Source of the DNA: Arcanobacterium canis
GTDB taxonomy: Bacteria; Actinomycetota; Actinomycetes; Actinomycetales; Actinomycetaceae
Length of the DNA: 64,000 bases
Reading direction: 5' to 3'
Assembly (NCBI RefSeq): GCF_029625435.1
Contig: NZ_CP121208.1
Coordinates: forward strand, 1,240,001 to 1,304,000
In this document: piece after piece, positions 26,562-35,307 of the stretch
Layout of the letters: every line of letters begins with the position of its first letter
How positions within the stretch are numbered: position 1 is the stretch's first letter
Notes under the pieces: model-generated
The model's database searches: none
What the model was told of the DNA's origin: nothing
The model's input: only the letters and a program-made list of their open reading frames with translations
Translations under genes and position numbers: made by a program

Positions 26562-26690
26562 CGCATTCCTTCCTCGATCCATTTCCTTACGCTTTATTTC
26601 CGGGAAATTTTCACTGAAGACTGAACGCCGAGGAATTCCACCACATTCCCGATATTGTGAATACAGTGCCTCGACGAAAGGAGAACCACG

Positions 26691-27521
26691 ATGGCAACCC
26701 CTACCCTGATGCTGAACGACACCCGAGTAATTCCTCAGATTGGCTACGGAACTTTCCTTGTTCCAGCCAAAGACGCCGTCGAGCGCGTCACCAGTGCGCT
26801 GGCAGCTGGATACCGGCACATTGACACTGCCGCGATTTATGGCAATGAAGCAGAAGTTGGAAAGGCCATCGCGGAATCTGGTATTCCGCGCGAAGAGCTG
26901 TGGGTCACCACGAAGTTATGGAACAACCGCCGTGGAAAGGACCAAACGCGTGCTGCGCTCGAAGAGTCGTTGGAAAAACTCGGCCTCGATTATGTCGATC
27001 TTTATCTCATTCACTGGCCGGCTCCTGAACGCGGACCAATTCAGGAAACGTGGGAGACCTTCGGGCAGTTGCGCGGCGAAGGAATGACGAAGTCAGTTGG
27101 CGTATCGAACTTTGATGAGCGTTATCTTCCCGCGGTTCTCGAAACCGGCCTGATTCCGGCAGTGAACCAAATTGAGCTTCACCCGCAGTTCCAGCAGCGC
27201 CCCGCCGTCGAGCTTTCTGCTCGCCACAACATCGCAATCGAGGCATGGGGTCCGCTCGGGCAAGGAAAGGTGGATTACACCGGTGGTGTCATCGGCGAAA
27301 TTGCTCAGGCACACGGCATTTCATGGGCACAGACTGTCTTGGCATGGCATGTGGCAAAGGGTCACATTGTCTTCCCCAAGTCCTCCACCCCACAGCGCAT
27401 GGCAGAAAATCTTGCTTCGGGCCAGGTCACGCTCACGGCGCAAGAAGTGGAGCGTATTGATGCCTTGGATAAGGGCGCTCAAGGCCGTGTCTCCGCCGAC
27501 CCGGCTGAAGTGAACGACTAA
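26691..27521 (+). CDS. Aldo/keto reductase (2,5-diketo-D-gluconate reductase-like)
   Basis: A 276-residue NADPH-dependent reductase of AKR family 5 type. The catalytic tetrad is visible: Asp45, Tyr50, Lys75 and His108 (GYRHIDTAAIYGNE, TTKLW, YLIHWP). The cofactor-binding segment near the C-terminus is IVFPKSSTPQRMAENL. ATG 26691 is preceded by AAAGGAG. It probably reduces small aldehydes or keto sugars; the physiological substrate cannot be told. It is divergent from the flavoprotein gene and is followed by a strong terminator. Confidence 0.92.
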   Translation: MATPTLMLNDTRVIPQIGYGTFLVPAKDAVERVTSALAAGYRHIDTAAIYGNEAEVGKAIAESGIPREELWVTTKLWNNRRGKDQTRAALEESLEKLGLDYVDLYLIHWPAPERGPIQETWETFGQLRGEGMTKSVGVSNFDERYLPAVLETGLIPAVNQIELHPQFQQRPAVELSARHNIAIEAWGPLGQGKVDYTGGVIGEIAQAHGISWAQTVLAWHVAKGHIVFPKSSTPQRMAENLASGQVTLTAQEVERIDALDKGAQGRVSADPAEVND

Positions 27522-27546
27522 CTCGCTACTGAGAATCACTGAGCAA

Positions 27547-27593
27547 AGCATGGGGAGATGAAAGCAAACACCTCACATCTCCCCATGCTTTTT
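27547..27593. terminator. Terminator between aldo/keto reductase and lipoprotein genes
   Basis: A perfect 14-bp stem (27547-27560 with 27576-27589) and a T-run to 27593. It lies between convergent genes. Confidence 0.87.
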
Positions 27594-27605
27594 CTCATCA
27601 GATAC

Positions 27606-28229
27606 CTATGCCTGACCGTTGAGCTTAGCGCCCAATACGATTTTCTCGGCAGTGGCAAACCCGCCCTGATCTCCGGCTTTCACGGTTACTTCATACGTAA
27701 TCCCACGATGCTCAAACACGTAGATTCGCGCAGCAGGAGTTGCCCCCTGCTTTGTTATCAGATCAAAACTCCAGGCGCTGATTCCATCGATTGTGACGTC
27801 GCTGCCGGGTTTCACATCGAACCCTTTGAATGAATCTCCCTTAGCCAACAACGTCAGATAGTCTTCTTTGGTTGTGTCCGTGAGCGGCTTGCCAAGCTTA
27901 GACAAGAGAATCTGAGTTTTACCAGAGGAAAGCCACACTTCAGACAGCGGGTTGGTACCCTTCGTCAACGCCGTGAATCCTGATGGTGCAGTGAGCGTCA
28001 CTGCACCGTCAACCGTTGTATAAGAAGTTCCGCCTTTCACTGCTTGAGCTTTGAGTGTCTGGGTGGACTTCAGCGCCGGATATTTCTTTACCGTTGGCTT
28101 GGCAGATGCGCTTGCCGACGCGGACGCTGACGGCGTCGTTCCAGTGGTAGTAGCAGGCTGTCTCACCGAAGAACACGCAGTGAGGGCAAGGGAACAGAGC
28201 GCGGCTACTACCGCAAGGCTTTTCTTCAT
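27606..28229 (-). CDS. Putative lipoprotein of unknown function
   Basis: A 207-residue exported protein. MKKSLAVVAALCSLALTAC is a lipoprotein signal with lipobox LTAC. A Ser/Ala/Thr-rich spacer (TPSASASASASAKPTV) follows, then a compact domain with SYTTVDGAVTLTAPSGFTAL and ISAWSFDLITKQGATPAARIYVFEHRGITYEVTV. That pattern resembles LpqN/LpqT-like or PsbP-like lipoproteins, but the match is weak. The ATG at 28229 is chosen because it opens the signal peptide; its ribosome site is poor. It is probably coupled to the Rossmann-fold gene upstream, 34 bases away. Confidence 0.75.
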   Translation of the reverse strand: MKKSLAVVAALCSLALTACSSVRQPATTTGTTPSASASASASAKPTVKKYPALKSTQTLKAQAVKGGTSYTTVDGAVTLTAPSGFTALTKGTNPLSEVWLSSGKTQILLSKLGKPLTDTTKEDYLTLLAKGDSFKGFDVKPGSDVTIDGISAWSFDLITKQGATPAARIYVFEHRGITYEVTVKAGDQGGFATAEKIVLGAKLNGQA

Positions 28230-28263
28230 GTGGTCAATCCTAAAACGTTTGTAGGGCGGGCGT

Positions 28264-29568
28264 TTACTCAGCAGGTTCAATTTTTCGCCAAAACATCAAC
28301 TTCCCGATCACAGCCGAAGTGTCCAGCACCGAAGCAGGTTTTCGGTTTGTTGCCCAGAATCCACTTGGAAGTGCCGATGATACAAGGAAATCGTCACCTT
28401 GTGTGCGTTGATCCAGGAGATCACCAGCAAACAGCATTGCCATCATCGATGCCGTGATATTGGCTGGGAATGATGAGATTCCAAATATTCCCATCCCACG
28501 ATATGCTGCCTGCAAGACTTCCGTATCCAGCACAGAATGAGTCTGAGCTAGTGGTGCAATGTGGTACGACACCCGCGTGCCTCGAGCACGTAAATCGGTT
28601 GCCCTCCAGCGTCCGATTCGCTTCGCCGCTAAATAGTTTGGCCCTTGAAGGGGAATCACTGCATCAAAGACGCCGGCGTTCATGGCTCCTTTTCCGCGAG
28701 CGCGCCGCGACCACTCTTCACCGCCGGGCGCGAGGCGAGAAGGCAGCACGACGGCGTCGAGCGGAGAGCCGATGTAACCCACAAGAATATCGCGAGCCTC
28801 GCTAACCATACGAATGACCTGGTCTGCGCCAATTGCAGCAGCAAGGAATTTGGCTCCCGGCGCATAGAGGCACTCGAGAATCGCCTCGACCTCGTTGTCG
28901 ATCAGCCACCCGGCGATGGCCGCTGGATCACGCGCAACGTCGCCCACGTCTGGAATGTGAAGTGTGCCAGGAAGTGTACTGGCATCAGCAATCAGCGCTT
29001 CACGGCGGGCAGATTCTGGACGGATCACACCGAAGACGTCAGCGCCGCGGGAAAGGAGGAAACGCGTGGGGGCAAGTTCAGCTCCTGCTCCGATCACCGC
29101 GATTCGCCGGCCCGAAAGGTCAAGACCATCGAATGCTGCCCATACGAGCTGGTCTGCAGCGTGTGAAGTGATCGCGTTTGCGCGCCTCCAGTCGGGAAGG
29201 AGACGAACAAATTCTTCTGTGGTGAGCTTACGTGTCCCATAGGGTATCGAGAGTTCACTGACCGTGCCCACTCCCCCGTAGGACTCACTTTTCACTGCAG
29301 AGGTAGGCGACAATGCGCCCAGAGTGCTGCCGTTCGAGGGCAGTGCATGAAGAAATTCCAAACCTCGCTGTGCGACGTCGGCTCCGCGTGCTGGATCGTC
29401 CCAACGAGTGAGTTCACATGCAAGTACACCGTAGTCTTTGCGCCAGTTCTTAATCTCCTTGGCAACTTTTGCGGCTGGAGCAATGCCTGCTAAAGCCGCT
29501 TCCATCATTCCCCGACTCACCGCACTCGACGACGGCTTGCCATTCACCATTGGAAACTCAACGCTCAC
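28264..29568 (-). CDS. Rossmann-fold protein of unknown function
   Basis: A 434-residue cytoplasmic protein starting with GTG at 29568 behind GGGAG. The middle holds a dinucleotide-binding motif, RRIAVIGAGAELAPTRFLLSRGADVFGVIR (about residues 155-185). The flanks include YGVLACELTRWDDP and ARGTRVSYHIAPLAQTHSVL. The C-terminal half has Gly/Ala-rich helices such as GMGIFGISSFPANITASMMAMLF. I do not recognise the family; saccharopine- or alanine-dehydrogenase-like enzymes were considered but their catalytic motifs are absent. It has good codon use and is clearly coding. Confidence 0.75.
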   Translation of the reverse strand: MSVEFPMVNGKPSSSAVSRGMMEAALAGIAPAAKVAKEIKNWRKDYGVLACELTRWDDPARGADVAQRGLEFLHALPSNGSTLGALSPTSAVKSESYGGVGTVSELSIPYGTRKLTTEEFVRLLPDWRRANAITSHAADQLVWAAFDGLDLSGRRIAVIGAGAELAPTRFLLSRGADVFGVIRPESARREALIADASTLPGTLHIPDVGDVARDPAAIAGWLIDNEVEAILECLYAPGAKFLAAAIGADQVIRMVSEARDILVGYIGSPLDAVVLPSRLAPGGEEWSRRARGKGAMNAGVFDAVIPLQGPNYLAAKRIGRWRATDLRARGTRVSYHIAPLAQTHSVLDTEVLQAAYRGMGIFGISSFPANITASMMAMLFAGDLLDQRTQGDDFLVSSALPSGFWATNRKPASVLDTSAVIGKLMFWRKIEPAE

Positions 29569-29650
29569 GTTTCTCCCTTTCGTCGCTTTCTCTCTAGTGT
29601 AAGCCACGGCCACAGTGCAGCGGGATCTGACGACACAGCCCCAAGGGAAG

Positions 29651-29680
29651 AAAAAATCCCGATCATACTGATCGGGATTT
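29651..29680 (-). terminator. Terminator of rpmF
   Basis: A 12-bp stem (29654-29665 with 29669-29680) with a 3-base loop; on the minus strand it is followed by a run of T (29656-29651). It lies 18 bases after the rpmF stop. Confidence 0.85.
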
Positions 29681-29697
29681 CTCACAACTCGTAACGC

Positions 29698-29865
29698 TCA
29701 GGCGAGATCGAGCTTGCCCTGCTGAGCAGCCTTCGCCAGACGACGCGGGATGCGAACCTCGCGGCCACCAGCGTTGACCACCTGAAGCTCTGTGAGCTTG
29801 GCCTTCCACTGGGAACGGCGAGAGCGGGTGTTGCTGCGGGACATCTTGCGCTTAGGTACTGCCAT
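29698..29865 (-). CDS. rpmF: 50S ribosomal protein L32, cysteine-free form
   Basis: A 55-residue basic protein starting [24 protein letters not shown], the L32 signature. The two Cys pairs that bind zinc in the classical form are absent; the C-terminal half is [25 protein letters not shown]. Zinc-free L32 variants are common in actinobacteria and can replace zinc-containing ones under zinc limitation. Whether a Cys-containing copy exists elsewhere cannot be seen here. ATG 29865 has GGAGCGGAG upstream. It is divergent from yigZ. Confidence 0.93.
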   Translation of the reverse strand: MAVPKRKMSRSNTRSRRSQWKAKLTELQVVNAGGREVRIPRRLAKAAQQGKLDLA

Positions 29866-30050
29866 GATCTCCGCTCCTTCCACTACTCCAGGCCGGCGAT
29901 TCCGGCCAAGTCTTTCCAGTTGCTCTATATCGAGCACACATCGGGATAGTTTAGCCGATACCACCCGCTCTCGCGAACCTTCATCATCGATGTGTGTCCA
30001 ACCACACCGCCATTTATCGCCAGCAGCTCCACGCCTGTCATAATAGAGGT

Positions 30051-30695
30051 ATGCCTGTGTTACTTTCACGCGAGAATCTGGAGCTAGCTAACGAAATCGA
30101 AATCAAGCGTTCGCGCTTCATTACGCGAATCCGGCGCGTGTCGAGCACAGATGAAGCACGCGCTCTTGTGGCCGATTGCCGTTCAGAATTTCCCGACGCA
30201 CGACACCACTGCAGTGCCTTTGTTGTGTCGGTTCCCGGAGCCCAGCCGCTCATGCATTCGTCCGACGACGGCGAACCCTCAGGAACAGCTGGCCGCCCCA
30301 TGCTTGACGTCTTGACGGGGTCGGACCTCACCGACGTCGCCGCCGTCGTGATCCGGTACTTCGGGGGGACGCTTCTTGGGACAGGAGGGCTCGTCAGAGC
30401 TTACACCGACGCCGTCGCCGGAACTCTCGCTGGACGTAAGGTGGTGCGTCAGATTCCGTTCGTTCGGGCACGAGTGGCCCTGATGCATTCTATTGCCGGA
30501 AAAGTTGAGGCGGACCTTCGCGCGGGAGGTTACGACGTAGTCGGCGTGAGTTACGAATCCTCCCGTGTCCAACTCGACATCGCAGTGCCCGACCTCCGCT
30601 CCTTCAACGCCACATTGGCCCAACTTACCTCCGGTTCAGCAAGTGCTACTGATGCTGGAATTATCCTGAGCGAGGAAAGCGCCGGGAGACTTTGA
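30051..30695 (+). CDS. yigZ: YigZ/IMPACT family protein (UPF0029)
   Basis: A 214-residue protein with the conserved block HHCSAFVV, then [18 protein letters not shown] and [23 protein letters not shown]. These define the N-terminal domain of the YigZ/IMPACT family. The C-terminal ferredoxin-like domain (DUF1949 type) follows. The role is probably regulation of translation or proteolysis; it is poorly understood in bacteria. ATG 30051 lies behind AGAGG at short spacing. Its stop codon overlaps the -35 box of the cysK operon promoter. Confidence 0.9.
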   Translation: MPVLLSRENLELANEIEIKRSRFITRIRRVSSTDEARALVADCRSEFPDARHHCSAFVVSVPGAQPLMHSSDDGEPSGTAGRPMLDVLTGSDLTDVAAVVIRYFGGTLLGTGGLVRAYTDAVAGTLAGRKVVRQIPFVRARVALMHSIAGKVEADLRAGGYDVVGVSYESSRVQLDIAVPDLRSFNATLAQLTSGSASATDAGIILSEESAGRL

Positions 30696-30719
30696 CATTT
30701 GAACGATTCCGATTAAACT
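30692..30719 (+). promoter_or_regulatory. Promoter of the cysK-cysE operon
   Basis: TTGACA (30692-30697), 16 bases, TAAACT (30714-30719). The -35 box overlaps the yigZ stop codon. The next genes are the leader ORF at 30765 and cysK. Confidence 0.65.
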
Positions 30720-30764
30720 GCACAATGTAGTTGAAAGCTGTTGTATTCGGAAGGTGGTGTTGAG

Positions 30765-30812
30765 ATGACTGCAGACGTCGCATTCTCCACCACTCGGTGC
30801 CAGTGTCAGTAG
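30765..30812 (+). CDS. Putative Cys-containing leader peptide of the cysK operon
   Basis: A 15-codon ORF, MTADVAFSTTRCQCQ, with GGAAGGTGG upstream and its stop 120 bases before cysK. Two cysteine codons close to the stop, directly ahead of the cysteine synthase operon, are what a cysteine-responsive attenuator would look like; Cys-tail leader ORFs are known upstream of sulfur genes in mycobacteria. A GCGCA/TGCGC hairpin follows. Assignment as a leader is inference from position and composition. Confidence 0.5.
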   Translation: MTADVAFSTTRCQCQ

Positions 30813-30932
30813 GGCGTCGAGCTTTACCCGTGCGCATTTGCGCTCGCTCGCCGCTCCTATTCCACGTCAATAGACGTTATTTCAACAGATCCCATTTTCG
30901 CGTATTGAAGCACATCGCAGAAGGAAAACCAC

Positions 30933-31862
30933 ATGCCTATTTATAACAACGCAACTGAACTCGTCGGACGCACACCCCTGGTACGAATTAATCGCTTGGG
31001 AAATGGAAATGCCAACATCATCGGCAAGCTCGAATTCTTTAATCCCGCCAACTCCGTTAAGGATCGTATCGGCGTCGCAATTATCGATGCTGCAGAAAAG
31101 TCCGGTGCCCTCAAACCGGGCGGAATGATCGTCGAAGGGACATCCGGCAACACTGGTATCGCACTTGCATGGGTCGGCGCAGCCCGCGGCTACAAGGTGG
31201 TGCTGACGATGCCGTCGTCGATGTCAAAGGAACGTCGCGCATTGCTCCGTGGTTTTGGTGCAGAACTTGAACTCACGGATCCCGCTCAAGGCATGAAAGG
31301 AGCTGTGGAACGTGCGAAGGAAATCGTGGCAGAAAATCCCGGCTCGATTCTCGCTTCGCAGTTCGCTAACGAGGCAAACTCCGCCATCCATGAAGCCACC
31401 ACTGGCCCTGAGATTTGGGAAGACACCGATGGCCACATCGACATCTTCGTCGCAGGCATCGGCACTGGTGGCACCATCACCGGGGCTGGACACTACCTCA
31501 AGAAGCGCAACCCCGATCTCCGGGTCATCGCCGTTGAGCCCGCCGAGTCGCCGTTACTTTCGACCGGCAAGGCTGGTTCACACAAGATCCAAGGGCTGGG
31601 GGCCAACTTTGTCCCACCTGTTTTGGACACTGACGTGTACGACGAAATCGTGGCCGTAAAATCTGATGACGCGATCGCTATGGCTCGCCGCGCCGCCCAT
31701 GAAGAAGGGCTGATGGTTGGTATCTCTGCAGGCGCAGCGCTCCAGGCAGCAGTTGAAATTGCAGCCCGTCCTGAAAACGCAGGAAAGAACATTGTGGCGA
31801 TCATCCCTGATTTCGGTGAGCGCTACGTATCAACTCCTCTCTTTGACGGACTCGCGGACTGA
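30933..31862 (+). CDS. cysK: Cysteine synthase A (O-acetylserine sulfhydrylase)
   Basis: A PLP enzyme that converts O-acetylserine and sulfide to cysteine. The PLP lysine is Lys43 in [11 protein letters not shown]. The substrate loop TSGNTG is near residue 70 and the phosphate-binding loop [10 protein letters not shown] near residue 178. The C-terminal [13 protein letters not shown] is typical. Length is 309 residues. ATG 30933 is preceded by AGAAGGA. It forms an operon with cysE 42 bases downstream; the two products form the cysteine synthase complex. Confidence 0.96.
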   Translation: MPIYNNATELVGRTPLVRINRLGNGNANIIGKLEFFNPANSVKDRIGVAIIDAAEKSGALKPGGMIVEGTSGNTGIALAWVGAARGYKVVLTMPSSMSKERRALLRGFGAELELTDPAQGMKGAVERAKEIVAENPGSILASQFANEANSAIHEATTGPEIWEDTDGHIDIFVAGIGTGGTITGAGHYLKKRNPDLRVIAVEPAESPLLSTGKAGSHKIQGLGANFVPPVLDTDVYDEIVAVKSDDAIAMARRAAHEEGLMVGISAGAALQAAVEIAARPENAGKNIVAIIPDFGERYVSTPLFDGLAD

Positions 31863-31904
31863 TACGTCCCCATCCATTGAGCACTGGACAGAAATGAGAA
31901 TCCG

Positions 31905-32465
31905 ATGGGTGTGATTTCAAGAATGCGAGGCGATCTCGCCGCCGCGATGGACAACGATCCTGCGGCACGTAACTGCTTTGAAGTTGCACTCACCTACTCC
32001 GGCGTCCACGCCGTGTGGGGTTATCGAATCGCCCACTGCCTATGGCATCATCATGCGAAGTTCTTTGCACGTGTGGTGTCGCAAGCAGCCCGCTTTCTTT
32101 CCGGAATCGAAATCCACCCCGGTGCTACGCTGGGTGAACGGCTCTTCATCGACCACGGGATGGGAGTGGTCATCGGTGAAACTGCCGAGGTTGGTGACGA
32201 CGTCGTGATCTATCACGGAACGACATTGGGAGGCACGTCACGCAATACGGGAAAGCGCCACCCCACAGTCGGTAACCGCGTGGTCATCGGTTCAGGAGCA
32301 AAAGTCCTTGGGCCGATCACTGTGGGTGACGATGCTCAGATTGGAGCCAATGCCGTAGTGGTCAAGGACGTTCCCGCAGGCAACACTGCCGTCGGGATAC
32401 CTGCAAAGAATCGATCTCACGGACAACATGCCGACCCGTTGATTGATCCAGCGTTGTGGATCTAG
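31905..32465 (+). CDS. cysE: Serine O-acetyltransferase
   Basis: A 186-residue short-form serine acetyltransferase that makes O-acetylserine for CysK. It has the left-handed beta-helix hexapeptide repeats ([25 protein letters not shown] and [32 protein letters not shown]) and the catalytic His in [12 protein letters not shown]. The C-terminus ends in Ile (DPALWI), as needed to insert into the CysK active site. It ends at a strong terminator. Confidence 0.95.
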   Translation: MGVISRMRGDLAAAMDNDPAARNCFEVALTYSGVHAVWGYRIAHCLWHHHAKFFARVVSQAARFLSGIEIHPGATLGERLFIDHGMGVVIGETAEVGDDVVIYHGTTLGGTSRNTGKRHPTVGNRVVIGSGAKVLGPITVGDDAQIGANAVVVKDVPAGNTAVGIPAKNRSHGQHADPLIDPALWI

Positions 32466-32514
32466 CTACGCACAGTCCACTTCGCACACAGAATACATCG
32501 TGTGCTCGCACGTC

Positions 32515-32552
32515 AAATGGGCCGGGAAGCATCACTGCTTTCCGGCCCATTT
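32515..32552. terminator. Terminator after cysE
   Basis: A 17-bp stem with one G-T pair (32515-32531 with 32536-32552) and a 4-base loop. It lies between convergent cysE and rpiB. Confidence 0.85.
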
Positions 32553-32564
32553 CCTCAACAGTTT

Positions 32565-33011
32565 TTACTTGTTTTCGTAGTCGCTCATCATCTCGATGCG
32601 CGACTGATGACGCGAGGTTGGGTCAAATTCACGTGAGATGAAGATATCAACGAAACGGGTTGCTTCCTCAAGCGAATGTTGGCGAGCACCTATGGAAATC
32701 ACGTTCGCATTATTATGCTCGCGGGCCAAAGTAGCGATGTCATCGTTCCACACCAATGCTGCACGAACGCCCTTAACCTTATTCGCAGCCATCTGTTCTC
32801 CATTACCGGAACCGCCAATGACGATTCCGAGCGACCCTGGATCTGCCACGGTTGCTTCACCGCAAGCGAAGCACACCGGAGGGTATGCATCGAGCTTGTC
32901 GTATGTCTCGTAGCCGTGATCTACAACCTCGTGTCCGGCTTGTGTCAGATGCTCAACTAAGTGAGCTTTCAATTCAAAACCTGCATGATCTGCAGCAATA
33001 TGTATGCGCAT
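32565..33011 (-). CDS. rpiB: Ribose-5-phosphate isomerase B
   Basis: This isomerase interconverts ribose 5-phosphate and ribulose 5-phosphate in the pentose phosphate pathway. The protein opens MRIHIAADHAGFELKAHL. It carries the RpiB signature GIVIGGSGNGEQMAANKVKGVRAAL, where the usual catalytic Cys position is Ser (GGSGNG), as in actinobacterial RpiB. It has EHNNANVISIGARQ near residue 100. The start is placed at ATG 33011 by homology; AGGAG sits unusually close (1 base) to it, and a GTG at 33047 is an alternative. Confidence 0.9.
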   Translation of the reverse strand: MRIHIAADHAGFELKAHLVEHLTQAGHEVVDHGYETYDKLDAYPPVCFACGEATVADPGSLGIVIGGSGNGEQMAANKVKGVRAALVWNDDIATLAREHNNANVISIGARQHSLEEATRFVDIFISREFDPTSRHQSRIEMMSDYENK

Positions 33012-33074
33012 GCTCCTAGCATAACCTGCGAGCGCAATTGTTCTCACCTAGTGAACACCATGTAGACTCAGGCC

Positions 33075-35072
33075 ATGGATATTGATGCAACAACTAAGGA
33101 AGTCCTTGCCGGCCTTGACCACTCGGTTCGCCCGCAAGATGATCTATTCCGCCATGTCAACGGCGAGTGGTTAAAGACTGCGACTATTCCCGACGACCAG
33201 TCTTCCACCGGTTCATTCATTGACCTGAGGAATCAGTCAGAAGTCGATGTACGCAACATCATCGAGGATTTGAAGGCTGATTCTGAAAACCTCGAAGAAG
33301 CGCAAATTGCTGGCCTTTACGAATCTTTTATGGATGAGACCCGTGTCAATGCACTCGGGGCTGCGCCTTTGAGCGAAGATTTTGATCTCATCAACGCAGC
33401 AACATCGAAGGATGAACTTGCTGCGGTCCTGGGAGGTCTCCTTCCCACCGGCGTCGATGTACCGGCATACCCGTATGTCTCCAACGATAAGAACAACCCG
33501 GACGCCAATGTCGTCTACCTGTACCAGTCGGGATTGGGCCTGCCGGATGAGTCGTTCTATCGCGAAGAAAGCTACGCGGAGATCCTTGCAGCCTATCGCG
33601 AGTTCGTGCCTGTACTGTGGGCTCTGGCAACTGGTGCTGAAGCTGAAGTTTCTCAAGATGCTGCACGCGCAATTCTGGACATCGAATCAGCATTCGCTTC
33701 ACACCACCTGACTCCAGTGCAGATGCGCGACGCCGAAAAGACGAACAACGTCATGTCCTTTGCCGACTTCGTTGACAGCGCCCCTGGCTTTGCCTGGGTG
33801 CCGTTCTTCGCAGCAGCGGGGCTCACCGAAGAGAACATGGCTCAGCTGATCGTCACCTCACCATCGACGATGCAAGGCTTCGCCCAGCAGTGGCAGAATG
33901 CGGAGCTCCAAGACCTGCGTACCTACGTCACCTGGCACACCATTCTTGCTCGCGCACCGTACCTCTCCGACGAGATTTCGCAGGCCAACTTCAACTTCTA
34001 TGGCAAGGTTCTCCAAGGCTCTCAGGTGCAGCGTGACCGCTGGAAGCGTGCCGTCGGTTTTGTCAACGATGCCGTTGGTGAAGCAGTCGGAAAGCGCTAC
34101 GTCGCCAAGCATTTCCCACCACGTTCCAAGGAGCTCATGGACCAGCTCGTTGCTGACCTACTCCAAGCTTACCGTGAGTCGATCACTGCTCTGGACTGGA
34201 TGACTGAGGAAACCAAGGCAAAGGCACTGGATAAGCTTGATCATTTCACTACCAAGATTGGCTATCCGGAAAAGTGGATCGATTATTCAGCACTTGAGGT
34301 CAATGTCGATGATCTCGTTGGCAATGTGCGTGCGTCAGCTCGTTTCGAGTGGGCCCGTCAAATTGAGAAGCTCTCACAGCCCGTTGACCGCAGCGAATGG
34401 CTGATGACCCCTCAAACGGTGAACGCCTACTACATGCCGCCCACAAACGAAATCGCGTTCCCTGCCGCGATTTTGCAACCGCCGTTCTTCCAGCCCGACG
34501 CCGATCCTGCCTGGAATTACGGTGCAATCGGAGCGGTGATCGGTCACGAGATCGGTCATGGTTTTGATGACCAGGGTTCGAAGTACGACGGTACCGGCCA
34601 GCTCAACAATTGGTGGACCGACGCCGATCGCGCCGAGTTCGAGAAACGCACCGCCGCACTCGTCGGCCAGTACGATGCCTACATTCCTGCCCAGCTGGGT
34701 GAAGACTCTCCACATCATGTCCAAGGCGCACTCACACTCGGTGAGAATATCGGCGATCTTGGCGGCTTAAGCATCGGGTTGAAGGCCTATGACATTGCAT
34801 GCAAGCGTGCTGGCTTAGCCGGCGCCCAAGACGCTCCAGTAATTGAGGGGTACACAGGCATTCAGCGCGCCTTCCTCGCCTACGGGCGTATTTGGCAGGA
34901 AATCCGCCGCGACGAACTCATGATCCAGCGCGTTGCGACTGACCCGCACTCGCCAGCTGAGTTCCGCGCAAATGGCGTGGTGAAGAACGTCGATGCATTT
35001 GCGCAGGCGTTCGACGTCACTGAAGGCGACGCCCTCTACCTCGCGTCAGACGAGCGCGTTCATATTTGGTAA
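33075..35072 (+). CDS. M13 family metallopeptidase (neprilysin-like)
   Basis: A 665-residue zinc endopeptidase without signal peptide, so probably cytoplasmic (PepO-like). The M13 motifs are present: VNAYYMPPTNEI, the zinc site HEIGH near residue 490 in VIGHEIGHGFDDQG, and the third ligand in GENIGDLGGL near residue 557. The C-terminus ERVHIW matches the family's ending with a conserved Trp. It probably degrades peptides up to about 30 residues. The gene is followed by a terminator and then pepN, a second metallopeptidase gene. Confidence 0.94.
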   Translation: MDIDATTKEVLAGLDHSVRPQDDLFRHVNGEWLKTATIPDDQSSTGSFIDLRNQSEVDVRNIIEDLKADSENLEEAQIAGLYESFMDETRVNALGAAPLSEDFDLINAATSKDELAAVLGGLLPTGVDVPAYPYVSNDKNNPDANVVYLYQSGLGLPDESFYREESYAEILAAYREFVPVLWALATGAEAEVSQDAARAILDIESAFASHHLTPVQMRDAEKTNNVMSFADFVDSAPGFAWVPFFAAAGLTEENMAQLIVTSPSTMQGFAQQWQNAELQDLRTYVTWHTILARAPYLSDEISQANFNFYGKVLQGSQVQRDRWKRAVGFVNDAVGEAVGKRYVAKHFPPRSKELMDQLVADLLQAYRESITALDWMTEETKAKALDKLDHFTTKIGYPEKWIDYSALEVNVDDLVGNVRASARFEWARQIEKLSQPVDRSEWLMTPQTVNAYYMPPTNEIAFPAAILQPPFFQPDADPAWNYGAIGAVIGHEIGHGFDDQGSKYDGTGQLNNWWTDADRAEFEKRTAALVGQYDAYIPAQLGEDSPHHVQGALTLGENIGDLGGLSIGLKAYDIACKRAGLAGAQDAPVIEGYTGIQRAFLAYGRIWQEIRRDELMIQRVATDPHSPAEFRANGVVKNVDAFAQAFDVTEGDALYLASDERVHIW

Positions 35073-35089
35073 TCACCACATATACATCA

Positions 35090-35119
35090 GTGGGGAGCAG
35101 CCGATCGGTTGCTCCCCAC
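35090..35119 (+). terminator. Terminator of the M13 peptidase gene
   Basis: GTGGGGAGCA (35090-35099) pairs with TGCTCCCCAC (35110-35119), followed by ATTACTTTT. It ends the M13 peptidase gene 18 bases after its stop. Confidence 0.8.
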
Positions 35120-35307
35120 ATTACTTTTCCACCACTATCGGTAGGGCCGATGCCGACAGGGCCGATGTTGGTAGGACACTTCAGCGACGAGCGATACTTG
35201 AGTCTACTGTGCGCAACTTTGCCGTCTCCGTTGGTGGATAAATTCGCACGTCTCTCTCACACCGCGTATTCTGGAACGGATAGCGTTTTTCTACTGAAAG
35301 GACGTCC

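Noticed and set aside
25557-26709. Long plus-strand open frames opposite the flavoprotein gene.
   Set aside because: They mirror the codon pattern of the real minus-strand gene and show no motifs or ribosome sites.
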